A stretch of 51,688 bases of DNA from Bacteroidetes bacterium ADurb.Bin302 (GTDB taxonomy: Bacteria; Bacteroidota; Bacteroidia; Bacteroidales; Paludibacteraceae): the NCBI GenBank assembly GCA_002069025.1, contig MWBK01000131.1:1-51688 (forward strand). The letters are read 5' to 3'. A program made the position numbers and the translations under genes. The notes beneath the pieces were generated by a model that had not been told where the DNA came from, searched no databases, and worked only from the letters and a program-made list of their open reading frames with translations. The stretch's first letter is position 1, and each line of letters starts with the position of its first letter. Positions 6,927-16,464 of this stretch are shown here, in pieces.

Positions 6927-8930
6927 ATGAAAAATACCATTCAAGTCGTATTAATATTTTTTATTGCCATATTTATGACATCATTCGATTTTCCAGCACA
7001 CTATAATTCCTTCGATAACTATCCTATATACAATGACAATGATTTGGAAGTTACTTATACCCCATCAAAAACCACTTTCAAAATTTGGTCGCCTGATATT
7101 GATAGTGCTAAAGTAAGACTATATAAAACAGGCATTGAAGACGACCCAATAGAAACTATGTTGATGATTAAAAAGGAAGATGGTATATGGGAAGTAAGTG
7201 CAGATGGAGATCTAAAAGGACTCTTTTATACATTTCAAGTTCAATTTGAAAATGAATGGTTAAGAGAAAGCCCCGGATCATACGCAAAAGCTGTTGGTGT
7301 AAATGGATTCAGAGGTGCTATTGTCGATATGCAAGAAACCAATCCTGAAGGATGGGAAAACGATAAACGTCCTGCTCAAAAAACATTCAACGACATTATG
7401 CTCTACGAGGTACATGTTCGAGATTTTTCAATGGCTGCAAATTCAGGAATGAAGAACAAAGGTAAGTTTTTGGCATTTACAGAAGAAGGAACCGTTAATT
7501 CGTTCGGTCAAAAAACCGGTATTGACCATTTAAAAGAATTGGGCATAACACATATACATTTATTGCCTTCTTTTGACTATGCATCAATAAACGAAACAAA
7601 GCTAAAAGAAAATAAATACAATTGGGGTTACGATCCTTCAAATTTTAATGTCCCTGAGGGCAGCTATTCAACAAACCCATACGATCCTATTTGCCGCATC
7701 AAAGAATTCAAACAAATGGTGCAATCATTACACAAAAATGGCATCCGCGTTATAATGGACGTTGTTTACAACCATACCTTCAAGTGCGAAATATCAAACT
7801 TCAACATGATTACGCCGGGTTATTACTATCGCCATAATGCAGACGGAAGTTTTTCAAATGCATCAGGCTGTGGTAACGAAACTGCTTCAGAACGTGCTAT
7901 GGTTCGTAAATACATTATAGAATCTGTAAAATATTGGGCAACCGAATATCATGTTGACGGATTTAGATTTGATTTAATGGGTATACATGATATTGAAACA
8001 ATGAATTTAACACGGGCTGCGTTAAACGAAATTGATTCTACTATTTTGATATACGGAGAAGGTTGGACTGCAGGTGATTCACCTCTCCCATACGAACAAC
8101 GTGCAGTAAAACAGAATGCCAATCAGATGGACGGAATTGCTGTTTTTAGTGACGATTTACGTGATGCCCTTAAGGGTAGTTGGGCAAATGCAAGAGAACC
8201 GGGATTTGCTTGTGGTAAACAAGGTTACGATGAAACAATTAAATTTGGCGTAATCGGAGCAACTCAACACGATCAAATTCATTACGGACTGATTAATTAC
8301 TCAAACGCGCCTTTTGCAAATCAGCCTTCGCAAGTAATTAATTATGTATCTTGCCATGATGATTTGTGCCTAAACGACAAATTATCATACTCAGCACCGG
8401 AAGGAGCTACTCCGCAAGAACTTAAGAAGTTCAATAAGTTTGCTCAATCTATTGTATTTACAGCACAAGGAATACCTTTCATTTATGCCGGTGAAGAACT
8501 TATGAGAAATAAAAAAGGAATACATAATTCGTATCAATCACCTGACAGTATAAATCAAATTGATTGGGATTTCAAAAAGACTAACGAATCTATTTATCAA
8601 TATTATAAGAGTTTGATTTTGCTTCGCAAGAATCACCCTGCCTTCAGAATGTCCACTACAAAAATGATTCAAGACAACCTACATTTTCTTGATCCGGGTT
8701 TGGCGTGCGTAGTTGCATACACTATCGACAACAACGCTAATGGTGATAGTTGGAATAGAATATTAGTTGTACACAATGGCAATAGACACGAAATCAGTTT
8801 AGACATACCAAAAGAAAATTGGTGGGTAATAAGTAACGGAGAGATCATCAACCAAAATGGTATATTTAAATTTAATAAAGAATATTTGACAGTACCGGCA
8901 TCATCAACAATGATTTTATGCAAACCCTAA
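6927..8930 (+). CDS. pulA: Type I pullulanase (GH13)
   Basis: A 667-residue debranching enzyme that hydrolyses alpha-1,6 bonds in pullulan, glycogen or starch limit dextrins. An N-terminal hydrophobic stretch (residues 5-20) suggests export. A CBM48-like domain (about residues 45-140) precedes the GH13 catalytic barrel. The type I pullulanase signature YNWGYDP is present, as are the GH13 regions: VIMDVVYNHT, GFRFDLMG (nucleophile Asp349), IYGEGW (acid/base Glu378) and SCHDD (His477/Asp478). The stop codon overlaps the start of the Nif3-like gene by 13 bases, so the two are translated from one message. Confidence 0.94.
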   Translation: MKNTIQVVLIFFIAIFMTSFDFPAHYNSFDNYPIYNDNDLEVTYTPSKTTFKIWSPDIDSAKVRLYKTGIEDDPIETMLMIKKEDGIWEVSADGDLKGLFYTFQVQFENEWLRESPGSYAKAVGVNGFRGAIVDMQETNPEGWENDKRPAQKTFNDIMLYEVHVRDFSMAANSGMKNKGKFLAFTEEGTVNSFGQKTGIDHLKELGITHIHLLPSFDYASINETKLKENKYNWGYDPSNFNVPEGSYSTNPYDPICRIKEFKQMVQSLHKNGIRVIMDVVYNHTFKCEISNFNMITPGYYYRHNADGSFSNASGCGNETASERAMVRKYIIESVKYWATEYHVDGFRFDLMGIHDIETMNLTRAALNEIDSTILIYGEGWTAGDSPLPYEQRAVKQNANQMDGIAVFSDDLRDALKGSWANAREPGFACGKQGYDETIKFGVIGATQHDQIHYGLINYSNAPFANQPSQVINYVSCHDDLCLNDKLSYSAPEGATPQELKKFNKFAQSIVFTAQGIPFIYAGEELMRNKKGIHNSYQSPDSINQIDWDFKKTNESIYQYYKSLILLRKNHPAFRMSTTKMIQDNLHFLDPGLACVVAYTIDNNANGDSWNRILVVHNGNRHEISLDIPKENWWVISNGEIINQNGIFKFNKEYLTVPASSTMILCKP

Positions 8931-9700
8931 CAAGTTCTGACATCGCAAAATATATAGAAGAATATGCACCTCTTTCGTTACAAGAAGAGTGGGATAATTG
9001 TGGATGGCAACTAACTAATGGTGATGCAATCGTAAGTGGAGTAATGCTTTGCGTAGACATAACCGAAAGTGTAATACATGAAGCAATTGAGAAAGATTGC
9101 AATTTTATACTTTCACATCATCCTTTAATATTTGACGGATTAAAAAAAATTACAGATGAACCGATTAGCCGTTGTGTAAGAACAGCAATCGAACACAATA
9201 TTGCATTGTATTCAGCCCACACAAACATCGATAAAGTATTTAACGGCGTAAGTGCTGGAATGTGTAAAAAACTGAAGCTAAATAACTGCAAAATATTGGA
9301 ATCTGATTGTACAAATAGCGGTTTTGGCATGATAGGAACATTGAATAAGCCTATTAGTTGTACGGATTTCTTAAAACAATTGCAATATACATTCAATCCC
9401 ATATGCCTTAGACATTCACAAATTACCGATATGGCTATTAAAACCGTAGCTGTTTGCGGAGGTAGTGGATCTTTCTTGATTTCGAGAGCAAAAGAACTCT
9501 GCGCAGATATATTTGTTACAGCAGATTTAAAATATCATGATTTTTTTAAAGCTGATGAAAGATTTATTTTAGCTGATATCGGACATTTTGAATCAGAACA
9601 ATACACAAAAGAGATTTTTTTTGAAATACTTTCAAAAAAAATGCCTACCTTTGCAATCCTAAATTCAGAAAAGGAGCATAATCCAATATATTGTCTATAA
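8918..9700 (+). CDS. Nif3-like dinuclear metal centre protein
   Basis: A 260-residue member of the NIF3/DUF34 family (YbgI in E. coli, often labelled GTP cyclohydrolase I type 2 without proof). Metal-ligand motifs are visible: LSHHPLIF near residue 65, SAHTNIDK near 98, and the C-terminal DIGHFESEQ with His and Glu ligands. Members form hexameric toroids with two metals per active site. At 260 residues it is the short type without the inserted PII-like domain found in longer Gram-positive and many Bacteroidota homologs. The start overlaps the pullulanase stop; the zinc-ribbon gene follows, an arrangement common in Bacteroidota. Confidence 0.9.
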   Translation: MQTLTSSDIAKYIEEYAPLSLQEEWDNCGWQLTNGDAIVSGVMLCVDITESVIHEAIEKDCNFILSHHPLIFDGLKKITDEPISRCVRTAIEHNIALYSAHTNIDKVFNGVSAGMCKKLKLNNCKILESDCTNSGFGMIGTLNKPISCTDFLKQLQYTFNPICLRHSQITDMAIKTVAVCGGSGSFLISRAKELCADIFVTADLKYHDFFKADERFILADIGHFESEQYTKEIFFEILSKKMPTFAILNSEKEHNPIYCL

Positions 9701-9711
9701 AATCCAGCATT

Positions 9712-10482
9712 ATGGCAGAAAAAACTCAGGACGCAAAAGAAATTTCAGTAGAACAGAAACTGAAAGCATTGTATGATTTACAAACAATCGTGTCAGACAT
9801 AGATAAAATCAAAATTTTACGTGGTGAACTACCTGGCGAAGTACAAGATTTAGAAGATGAAATCATTGGTTTACAAACTCGTCTAAAAAACATTGAGACA
9901 GAAATAACCAATATCAATGCAGAAATTGCAAAACGCAATCAGAATATTATCGATTCAAATGCATTGATTGCAAGATATAAAGAGCAAATGGATAATGTTC
10001 GCAATAACCGTGAATATGACCATTTGACCAAAGAAATGGAATTCCAGTCATTGGAAATTGAATTAGCACAAAAGAATATTCGCGATTATAGTGTTGCTAT
10101 TGAACGCAAACACGAAGAATTCGAAAAATCTAAATATTTATTGGAAGACAAAACAATTGTCCTCAACGAAAAGAAAGAAGAATTAGACGAAATCATTGTT
10201 GAAACAAAACAAGAAGAAGAACGCTTACGCGAAGATGCTAAGAAAATTGAGACAATAATAGAATCCCGTTTATTACAGGCATTTAAACGTATTCGTAAAA
10301 ATGCACATAATGGATTAGCAGTCGTATATGTTCAACGTGATGCTTGTGGTGGTTGCTTTAATAAAATTCCGGCACAACGTCAATTAGACATTCGCCTACG
10401 CAAGAAAATCATTGTTTGCGAACACTGCGGACGTATCTTGATTGACCCTGAATTAGCAGGAGTTGTTGAAGAAAGCAAGTAA
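9712..10482 (+). CDS. Coiled-coil protein with C4-type zinc ribbon
   Basis: From the ATG at 9712 the product is 256 residues; an in-frame upstream start at 9691 overlaps the Nif3-like gene and is less likely. Residues about 30-190 form a long coiled coil (repeated heptads such as LEDEIIGLQTRLKNIETEI) and the C-terminus carries two CxxC pairs (CGGCFNKIP and CEHCGRIL), the zf-RING_7/C4 zinc ribbon. The role of this family is unsettled; nucleic-acid binding has been proposed. It closes the pullulanase-Nif3 unit, ahead of a terminator. Confidence 0.9.
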   Translation: MAEKTQDAKEISVEQKLKALYDLQTIVSDIDKIKILRGELPGEVQDLEDEIIGLQTRLKNIETEITNINAEIAKRNQNIIDSNALIARYKEQMDNVRNNREYDHLTKEMEFQSLEIELAQKNIRDYSVAIERKHEEFEKSKYLLEDKTIVLNEKKEELDEIIVETKQEEERLREDAKKIETIIESRLLQAFKRIRKNAHNGLAVVYVQRDACGGCFNKIPAQRQLDIRLRKKIIVCEHCGRILIDPELAGVVEESK

Positions 10483-10501
10483 TAACAAAATTATATTTAA
10501 T

Positions 10502-10533
10502 AAAAAAGTCTCGAAGTAATTCGAGACTTTTTT
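10502..10533. terminator. Bidirectional terminator
   Basis: A 14-bp perfect stem (AAAAAAGTCTCGAA, loop GTAA, complement ending in a T-run) stands between the plus-strand zinc-ribbon gene and the minus-strand kinase-like gene. Its right arm overlaps the stop codon of the latter (10532-10534). Confidence 0.88.
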
Positions 10534-11176
10534 ATGCTTTATTGCGAAAATGAGTAATTTTTATTACGTCGGCAATTATCTCAGCAGTTTTTTCAATACC
10601 GCAAACAGAAGAATTAATACACAAATCGTAGGTTGATGCTACACCCCATTCTGTGTTCGAATAATAATTATAATATGATGCACGAGATTTATCTGCTTTT
10701 TTTACCAAACTCTCAATATTTTCTCCTTTTATATCATACTCCTTAAGATTCAATACTCGTTTTACACGTGTTTCAATATCGGCAGTTATGAACACAGAAA
10801 ACAATGCCGGGTCATCCCTTAATACATAGTTAGCACATCTACCAACTATTACGCAAGAGTTTTGAGCAACTCGTTTTATAGTCTCAGATTGAAACTTAAA
10901 CAAAGATTCTCCTGATAATAAATTATATTGTCCTGACGGCACAAACATTGATCCTAAAGACCAATCCAAATTCAAAGCCGACAACAAGCCTCCTGATTGA
11001 CGTTCATCAGCACTTTTAAAGAACTCATCTTTAATACCGCTGTCTTCAGACGCACATTTAATAAGTTCCTTATCGTAATAAGGAATATTAAAATACTCGG
11101 CTAGCATTCTGCCAATAACACGTCCCCCGCTACCAAATTGCCTGCCTATTGAAATAATTATTTTATTTTCAGCCAT
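10532..11176 (-). CDS. Cytidylate kinase-like family protein
   Basis: A 214-residue P-loop protein with IISIGRQFGSGGRVIG at the N-terminus, the modified Walker A of the cytidylate-kinase-like (AAK6/Cmk-like) family common in Bacteroidota and Firmicutes, followed by a catalytic core with CVIVGRCANYVL and RVKRVLNL. Distinct from canonical cmk; substrate unknown. It is the last gene of the DUF4783-nadC-MATE operon, 10 bases after the transporter. Confidence 0.85.
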   Translation of the reverse strand: MAENKIIISIGRQFGSGGRVIGRMLAEYFNIPYYDKELIKCASEDSGIKDEFFKSADERQSGGLLSALNLDWSLGSMFVPSGQYNLLSGESLFKFQSETIKRVAQNSCVIVGRCANYVLRDDPALFSVFITADIETRVKRVLNLKEYDIKGENIESLVKKADKSRASYYNYYSNTEWGVASTYDLCINSSVCGIEKTAEIIADVIKITHFRNKA

Positions 11177-11186
11177 AGATGATAAT

Positions 11187-12542
11187 TTAGTTATTTTGAT
11201 ATTCAGCTTTAAACTGCTTAATTTGATTCATTAATAATATTGAAACAACAATTGTAGATACAAAATCCGCCATCGGCATACTCCACCAAACACCTTCAAT
11301 TCCGAAAAATCTTGGCAAAACAAGCAGAAATGGTATCAAAAAAAGCATCTGTCTATTTAAAGACAAAAAAATTGCCTTTTTAGCAAGCCCTACTGATTGG
11401 AAAAAATTAGTAGCAACCATCTGATATCCTACTACAGGAAATATAAATGTAATAATATGTAAGGCATGCTTACTTATCTCAATTAATTGTGGGTCTCTAG
11501 TAAATAATGAAACTACAAATGTTGGAAAGCACTGACAAATTAAAAAGCCTATAGTTGTAACTGCAACTGCACTTATTGCCGTCATCTTAAATCCGGACAT
11601 AACCCTATCCAATTTTCTTGCTCCATAGTTATAGCCTACTATAGGCTGCATACCTTGATTCAAGCCCATCACTATCATAATAAAAAAGAATACTATTCTG
11701 TTATTGATACCATAAGCACCTATATATAAGTCACCTCCGTAGGTTTTCAAACCATTATTAATAAGCATGACAACTAGGCAAGCACATACATTAATAAAAA
11801 ATGGAGCTAAACCAATTGCCAAAATATTACGCGCAACAGTCAATCTAAATTTAAACATGCTTAATTTGAAACGCAAAAAAGTAGAGGGTCTGCTAAAATG
11901 CCACAACACAGCTATTAAAGCTAAAATCTGAGCTATAACAGTAGCCAAGGCAGATCCTTTGATACCCATATTGAAAACAAAAATAAACAGATAATTAAAG
12001 AACCCATTAATAATAACTGCAAACAAAGTTGTATACATAGAGCCACGCGGATATCCGGAAGAACGCATTACAGCATTCAAGCCTAAATAGACGTGAGTTA
12101 CAATATTGCCATATAAAATTATTTCCATATAATCACGAGCATATGGCAATGTTGCTTCGCTTGCTCCAAAGAATATAAGTATATTATCTAGGAATAAGAG
12201 AGAAACCATCATAAATACAATTCCTATCATTATATTAAGCAAGACAACATTGCCCATTGCATGTTCTGCTCCTTCAATATCTTTCTGACCTAATTTTACA
12301 GATATTACTGTTGATGCTCCAACTCCGACCATTGCTCCAAATGCCGCAGCCAAATTCATAAAAGGGAAAGTTATTGCCAAACCGGCAATTGCCATAGTTC
12401 CAACACCTTGGCCAATAAATATACTATCCACCATATTGTATAAAGAGGATGCGGTCATCGCAACAATTGATGGCACAGCATATCGCCTAAGCAAAATCCA
12501 TATTCGCTCAGTTCCTAAAGAGAGACTATCGTTATTTGACAT
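11187..12542 (-). CDS. MATE family efflux transporter
   Basis: A 451-residue protein with about twelve membrane helices in two six-helix halves, typical of multidrug and toxin extrusion (MATE) transporters driven by Na+ or H+ gradients. Diagnostic stretches include the N-terminal RRYAVPSIVAMTASSLYNMVD and the second-half GLNQGMQPIVGYNYGAR. It is translationally coupled to nadC: the nadC stop and the MATE start abut at 12542/12543. Substrate unknown; the operon context gives no clear hint. Confidence 0.92.
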   Translation of the reverse strand: MSNNDSLSLGTERIWILLRRYAVPSIVAMTASSLYNMVDSIFIGQGVGTMAIAGLAITFPFMNLAAAFGAMVGVGASTVISVKLGQKDIEGAEHAMGNVVLLNIMIGIVFMMVSLLFLDNILIFFGASEATLPYARDYMEIILYGNIVTHVYLGLNAVMRSSGYPRGSMYTTLFAVIINGFFNYLFIFVFNMGIKGSALATVIAQILALIAVLWHFSRPSTFLRFKLSMFKFRLTVARNILAIGLAPFFINVCACLVVMLINNGLKTYGGDLYIGAYGINNRIVFFFIMIVMGLNQGMQPIVGYNYGARKLDRVMSGFKMTAISAVAVTTIGFLICQCFPTFVVSLFTRDPQLIEISKHALHIITFIFPVVGYQMVATNFFQSVGLAKKAIFLSLNRQMLFLIPFLLVLPRFFGIEGVWWSMPMADFVSTIVVSILLMNQIKQFKAEYQNN

Positions 12543-13388
12543 TTAAACGGCTTTAAAACTCATATCCAAACTCTTAACAGAGTGTGTCAAAGCTCCTACT
12601 GAAATATAATCAACCCCGCACTCAGCGTAAGTACGCAAAGTATCATAAGTAATACCTCCTGAAGACTCTGTTTCGTATTTGCCTGCTATAAGTTCAACAG
12701 CTTTCCTAGTATTTTCAGGGGTAAAGTTATCTAACATTATTCGGTCTACACCTCCTAAATTCAAGACTCTATTCAATTCGTCAAAATTACGAACCTCTAT
12801 TTCAATCTTAAGATTCTTGCCCTTTTCTGCGCAATATTTTTTAGCCGAAGTAATGGCATTTTCTATACCACCTGCAAAATCAACATGATTATCCTTTAAT
12901 AAAATCATATCGTATAAACCAATGCGGTGATTTTCTCCTCCTCCAATTTTAACAGCTTGTTTTTCAAGCAATCTCAATCCGGGAGTCGTTTTACGTGTAT
13001 CTAGAACTTTTGTTTTTAATCCTTCCAGCCTTTTGACATATTTAGCTGTGATAGTTGCCACTCCACTCATACGTTGCATAATATTCAACATTAATCTTTC
13101 GGTTTGTAGCAACGACAAAACCTTACCTTCAACTTCAAATGCAACATCTCCGGGTTTAACAGATGCACCATCTTTTAAAAATACCGTCATTTTTAAATCA
13201 GGATCAAATGAGTGAAATATTTTTTCCGCAACTTCAACGCCGGCTAAAATACCTGTGTCTTTAATAATCAAGCGAGACTTACCCATTTCTGTTTGTGGTA
13301 TACAAGATAATGACGTGTGATCTCCATCACCTATATCTTCGTTGAACCAGTATTTAATCTCTTCTGTTAAATTATTGTCAATCAACAT
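12543..13388 (-). CDS. nadC: Nicotinate-nucleotide pyrophosphorylase (carboxylating), quinolinate phosphoribosyltransferase
   Basis: A 281-residue enzyme that converts quinolinate and PRPP to nicotinate mononucleotide, CO2 and PPi in de novo NAD synthesis. Conserved parts are EDIGDGDHTS at the N-terminus, the active-site region VLDTRKTTPGLRLLEKQAVKIGG, KDNH, and the C-terminal LDNFTPE and SVGALTHS phosphate-binding loops. It overlaps the DUF4783 gene by 11 bases upstream. nadD, a later step of the same pathway, is encoded about 2 kb away in a separate operon. Confidence 0.95.
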   Translation of the reverse strand: MLIDNNLTEEIKYWFNEDIGDGDHTSLSCIPQTEMGKSRLIIKDTGILAGVEVAEKIFHSFDPDLKMTVFLKDGASVKPGDVAFEVEGKVLSLLQTERLMLNIMQRMSGVATITAKYVKRLEGLKTKVLDTRKTTPGLRLLEKQAVKIGGGENHRIGLYDMILLKDNHVDFAGGIENAITSAKKYCAEKGKNLKIEIEVRNFDELNRVLNLGGVDRIMLDNFTPENTRKAVELIAGKYETESSGGITYDTLRTYAECGVDYISVGALTHSVKSLDMSFKAV

Positions 13389-13773
13389 AATCTATTCTAA
13401 ATTGTTGTATTTTCGGTTGTTCCCCTACTTTTTTATTCAGTACATATACTCTATATTGTTCTCTATTACTCATTGTCAATGTAATAATGCAAAAACTAAC
13501 CTTTCCATTATTGCCTTGATGCGAAATTTTGCATGATGAAACCAATTTACCTGAAAAGAAATCAGATAGTGCCGATTCAGCTTGCTTCGCTGACAAAATA
13601 TCTCCTTTGCCAAGTATTGAGATTTCGACTTCCGGATCAAAATACTTAGACAAAGCCGACATATCACCTTTCGATATACAAGATATTAATCTCTGACTAT
13701 CATCAACTTGCGAATATATAGGCAATGAAACAAGCATCATCCAAAATATGGCAAACAAAGATGTATTTTTCAT
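13378..13773 (-). CDS. DUF4783 family exported protein
   Basis: A 131-residue protein with a cleavable signal peptide (residues 1-21, ending YSQ) and a small NTF2-like domain matching DUF4783, a Bacteroidota-restricted family commonly found beside nadC and rlmH as here. FDPEVEISILGKGD and KISHQGNNGKVSFCII are the recognisable parts. Likely periplasmic; function unknown. It overlaps nadC by 11 bases and is the first gene of the operon. Confidence 0.82.
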   Translation of the reverse strand: MKNTSLFAIFWMMLVSLPIYSQVDDSQRLISCISKGDMSALSKYFDPEVEISILGKGDILSAKQAESALSDFFSGKLVSSCKISHQGNNGKVSFCIITLTMSNREQYRVYVLNKKVGEQPKIQQFRIDYVD

Positions 13774-13845
13774 GTTGTTTGATTTTATCAGGTTTTATTC
13801 CGACATTTGTACGTGATAACAAAAACTATAGCCCAGAGTACAACA

Positions 13846-13853
13846 CAAAGGTA
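13846..13853 (-). promoter_or_regulatory. Candidate -7 element TACCTTTG for the DUF4783-nadC operon
   Basis: The minus strand reads TACCTTTG, matching TAnnTTTG, about 72 bases before the DUF4783 start codon and just in front of the divergent rlmH start. Confidence 0.5.
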
Positions 13854-13862
13854 AAAAATAAT

Positions 13863-14336
13863 ATGAAAATAATACTACTTGTTGTTGGCAAAACCAATGA
13901 TGAATATATCAACAAACTGATTGATAATTACATACAAAGGTTAAAACATTACACTGATTTTGAATGGCAAACTATAGCCGAGCTAAAAAACACAAAAAAT
14001 ATGCCTGAGGGAACTCAAAAAGAAAAAGAAGGCGAAGCTATCTTAAAAGCCACTGAAAATGCTGACGAAATATTCTTACTTGATGAACATGGAGATCAGC
14101 CTACATCGGTCGAATTTTCCGGACTTATAAGTAAGTATATGAATAAAGGCACACGTAAATTAGTTTTTGTTATTGGCGGTCCATACGGATTTTCGGAGGC
14201 TGTTTACAAAAAAATCACAAAAAAAATATCTCTATCAAAAATGACATTTTCGCATCAAATGGTTAGACTTATTTTTGTAGAGCAACTATATAGAGCCTTT
14301 ACCATAATCAAAGGCGAATCATATCATCACGAATAA
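13863..14336 (+). CDS. rlmH: 23S rRNA (pseudouridine1915-N3)-methyltransferase RlmH
   Basis: A 157-residue SPOUT-class methyltransferase from the ATG at 13863, the standard RlmH length; an upstream in-frame start at 13725 would add 46 residues that overlap the divergent DUF4783 gene and is rejected. The family pattern is clear: MKIILLVVGKTNDEYI at the start, then FVIGGPYGFSEAVYKK and the C-terminal knot MVRLIFVEQLYRAFTIIKGESYHHE, which ends in the conserved His residues. It methylates pseudouridine 1915 in helix 69 of 23S rRNA. Confidence 0.95.
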   Translation: MKIILLVVGKTNDEYINKLIDNYIQRLKHYTDFEWQTIAELKNTKNMPEGTQKEKEGEAILKATENADEIFLLDEHGDQPTSVEFSGLISKYMNKGTRKLVFVIGGPYGFSEAVYKKITKKISLSKMTFSHQMVRLIFVEQLYRAFTIIKGESYHHE

Positions 14337-14386
14337 TCTTAAGTTTTGTGTATAGAAATAATCTAAATAATTAAAACATTAAAAAT

Positions 14387-15268
14387 ATGAGAAAGTCTAT
14401 CGTTTTGTGCTTAATAGGATTATGTGCGGCATCAATTGGAATGGCAAAATCATCGCAAAGCCGTATTGTTATAGATTCTATACAAAGCAAAACTTTAAAT
14501 ACATATCGTACTTATTCTATCTTACTGCCGGCGGGATATGATGAACAAACGGACCGAAAATATCCAATTTTGTATCTTTTGCATGGAATGTGGGACAAAA
14601 ACCAATGTTGGGCTCAGAAAGGTAATTTATTAGAGGTTTACAACAGACTTATTGCTTCAGACGAAATAGACGAAATGATAATCGTAACTCCTAATGCCGG
14701 AGGCAATTTGTTTGCAGGCGAAATAAACGGATATTTCAACATGCCTAATTGGCAATACGAAAAGTTCTTTTTTACCGAGTTTTTGCCTTATATAGAATCG
14801 ACATATCGCATAAAAACAGACAAAAAACATAGAGCTATAGCAGGCTTGTCAATGGGAGGAGGCGGGTCTGTATCCTATGCTCAACGCCATCCAGAACTAT
14901 TTCAAAGCGTTTATGCCATGAGTGCATCACTGTCGTTAGAAGAACGTAAAAAAAATATTCAGGAAAATTCAGAACTTGAGATACTCCGTAAAGATTTAGA
15001 CGACTCAATAGAAAAAAACGACTGCGTAAATTTCGTTACATCTGCAGATTCATCTAAAATAAAACAATTAAAATCAATTAAGTGGTTTATTGATTGCGGC
15101 GATGACGATTTTCTTTTTGATTGCAATGTTCGCTTTGTTCAAGCCATGAAAAAAGCCTCAATACCATGTCAATTTAGAGTTCGCGATGGCGGACACGACT
15201 GGGAATATTGGCATTCAGCATTATACATCTGTCTGCCATTTGTAAATAGAGGGTTTGAAAAACCATAG
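14387..15268 (+). CDS. Secreted alpha/beta-hydrolase-fold esterase (esterase D-like)
   Basis: A 293-residue protein with a signal peptide (residues 1-20) and an esterase family domain. The nucleophile elbow is GLSMGGGG (Ser155), the oxyanion-side motif is LHGMWD and the catalytic His is in GGHDWEYW (His270). This is the tributyrin esterase/S-formylglutathione hydrolase-like fold (Pfam esterase PF00756), which includes feruloyl and acetyl esterases of carbohydrate degradation. Substrate unknown. It stands alone, 50 bases after rlmH and convergent with nadD. Confidence 0.85.
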   Translation: MRKSIVLCLIGLCAASIGMAKSSQSRIVIDSIQSKTLNTYRTYSILLPAGYDEQTDRKYPILYLLHGMWDKNQCWAQKGNLLEVYNRLIASDEIDEMIIVTPNAGGNLFAGEINGYFNMPNWQYEKFFFTEFLPYIESTYRIKTDKKHRAIAGLSMGGGGSVSYAQRHPELFQSVYAMSASLSLEERKKNIQENSELEILRKDLDDSIEKNDCVNFVTSADSSKIKQLKSIKWFIDCGDDDFLFDCNVRFVQAMKKASIPCQFRVRDGGHDWEYWHSALYICLPFVNRGFEKP

Positions 15269-15299
15269 TCGATATTAACATAGGAAAAGTAAGGTGTAT

Positions 15300-15890
15300 T
15301 TAGCTATTGTATATGTGATGGGATTTGATGTATTTCAAAACTTCCGGTTTAATTAAATCTGATACATCCTTGCCTTCTCGCAGTAAATTACGCACATCAG
15401 ATGACGAAAAATCGAAAATAGGTGCTTCTAAACAATGCATTTCAGGATACTTATTATTGGTTTCTGACAAATCATAACCATTCCTAGGATACACTAACAC
15501 ATCATATTCGTTTAGAATTTTTTGATAATCTTTCCATTTACAAAAATCCTCAACGTTATCAGCACCTATAAGCAAACTAAACTCAATATGCGGATTTTTT
15601 TTCGATAAATATTGTAATGTATCAATCGTGTATGATGGCTTCGACAAGGAAAATTCAACATCCAAAACGTCCATATCAGCCTCATCCTCTATAGCAATTC
15701 TTACCATTTCCAAACGCATCATGTCATCAGCTAATATTGATTGAGGCTTAAACGGATTTTGAGGAGAAACAACAAACCACAACTTTTGTAAGTTAGTATT
15801 CGCTAGTATAAACCGTGCCAACGATAAATGGCCATTGTGAATAGGATTAAATGAACCGAAATACAAACCAACTCTTTTAAGTTCAGCCAC
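15300..15890 (-). CDS. nadD: Nicotinate-nucleotide adenylyltransferase
   Basis: Adenylates nicotinate mononucleotide to deamido-NAD. The core motifs are GLYFGSFNPIHNGH near the N-terminus (nucleotidyltransferase HxGH-type motif) and FSSSDVRNLLREG near the C-terminus (ISSTxIR-type). The start is uncertain. In-frame ATGs at 15959 and 15932 would overlap gmk by 65 or 38 bases and add residues that homologs lack, whereas a GTG at 15890, four bases after the gmk stop, gives 196 residues, the usual size. Third gene of the yicC-gmk-nadD operon. Confidence 0.9.
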   Translation of the reverse strand: MAELKRVGLYFGSFNPIHNGHLSLARFILANTNLQKLWFVVSPQNPFKPQSILADDMMRLEMVRIAIEDEADMDVLDVEFSLSKPSYTIDTLQYLSKKNPHIEFSLLIGADNVEDFCKWKDYQKILNEYDVLVYPRNGYDLSETNNKYPEMHCLEAPIFDFSSSDVRNLLREGKDVSDLIKPEVLKYIKSHHIYNS

Positions 15891-15894
15891 ATCA

Positions 15895-16461
15895 CTATCT
15901 AAGAAGAAATTCTCGTATAAATTCGGCGGCATTTCGTTGAGCAACTTGCAAGTTATCATTTACTATTATTTTATCAAATTGATTGGCAAAAGTCATTTCA
16001 AACTCTGCCTTTTCTATTCTCTGAGCTATTACCTCAGGAGAGTCTGTTCCTCTAAGTTCTAGTCTGTGGCGCAATTCTAATATACTTGGGGGTTGAACAA
16101 AAATAGTCAAGGCCTTTTCACCATACATTTTCTTTATATTCAGTCCACCCAAAACATCAACATCAAAAATTGTAGCATTGCCTTTTGCAGCAATTCTCTC
16201 AACTTCCGATTTAAGAGTTCCGTAAAATCTATTTTTGTAAACTTCTTGATATTCAAGAAATTCGCCTGCTGCAATTTTTGCCTTAAACTCATTCGGACTC
16301 AAAAAATAGTACTCTATCCCATTCTTTTCAGTTCCGCGGGGCTGACGACTTGTAGCTGATATTGAAAATTCCATACCAAGATTCTGATCAAGCAAATATT
16401 TAATAATCGTACTTTTGCCCGATCCTGAAGGTGCTGAAAATATTATCAGTTTTGAATCCAT
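15895..16461 (-). CDS. gmk: Guanylate kinase
   Basis: A 188-residue enzyme that phosphorylates GMP to GDP with ATP. The P-loop SAPSGSGKST is at residues 9-18, followed by the GMP-binding region SATSRQPRGTEKNGIEYYFL and the lid region RLELRGTDSPEVIAQRI. Three bases separate it from yicC, the same arrangement seen in many bacteria. Confidence 0.96.
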   Translation of the reverse strand: MDSKLIIFSAPSGSGKSTIIKYLLDQNLGMEFSISATSRQPRGTEKNGIEYYFLSPNEFKAKIAAGEFLEYQEVYKNRFYGTLKSEVERIAAKGNATIFDVDVLGGLNIKKMYGEKALTIFVQPPSILELRHRLELRGTDSPEVIAQRIEKAEFEMTFANQFDKIIVNDNLQVAQRNAAEFIREFLLR

Positions 16462-16464
16462 CAG

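Noticed and set aside
13725..13862. N-terminal extension of RlmH from 13725
   Set aside because: It overlaps the divergent DUF4783 gene, and RlmH from 13863 is exactly the normal family length.
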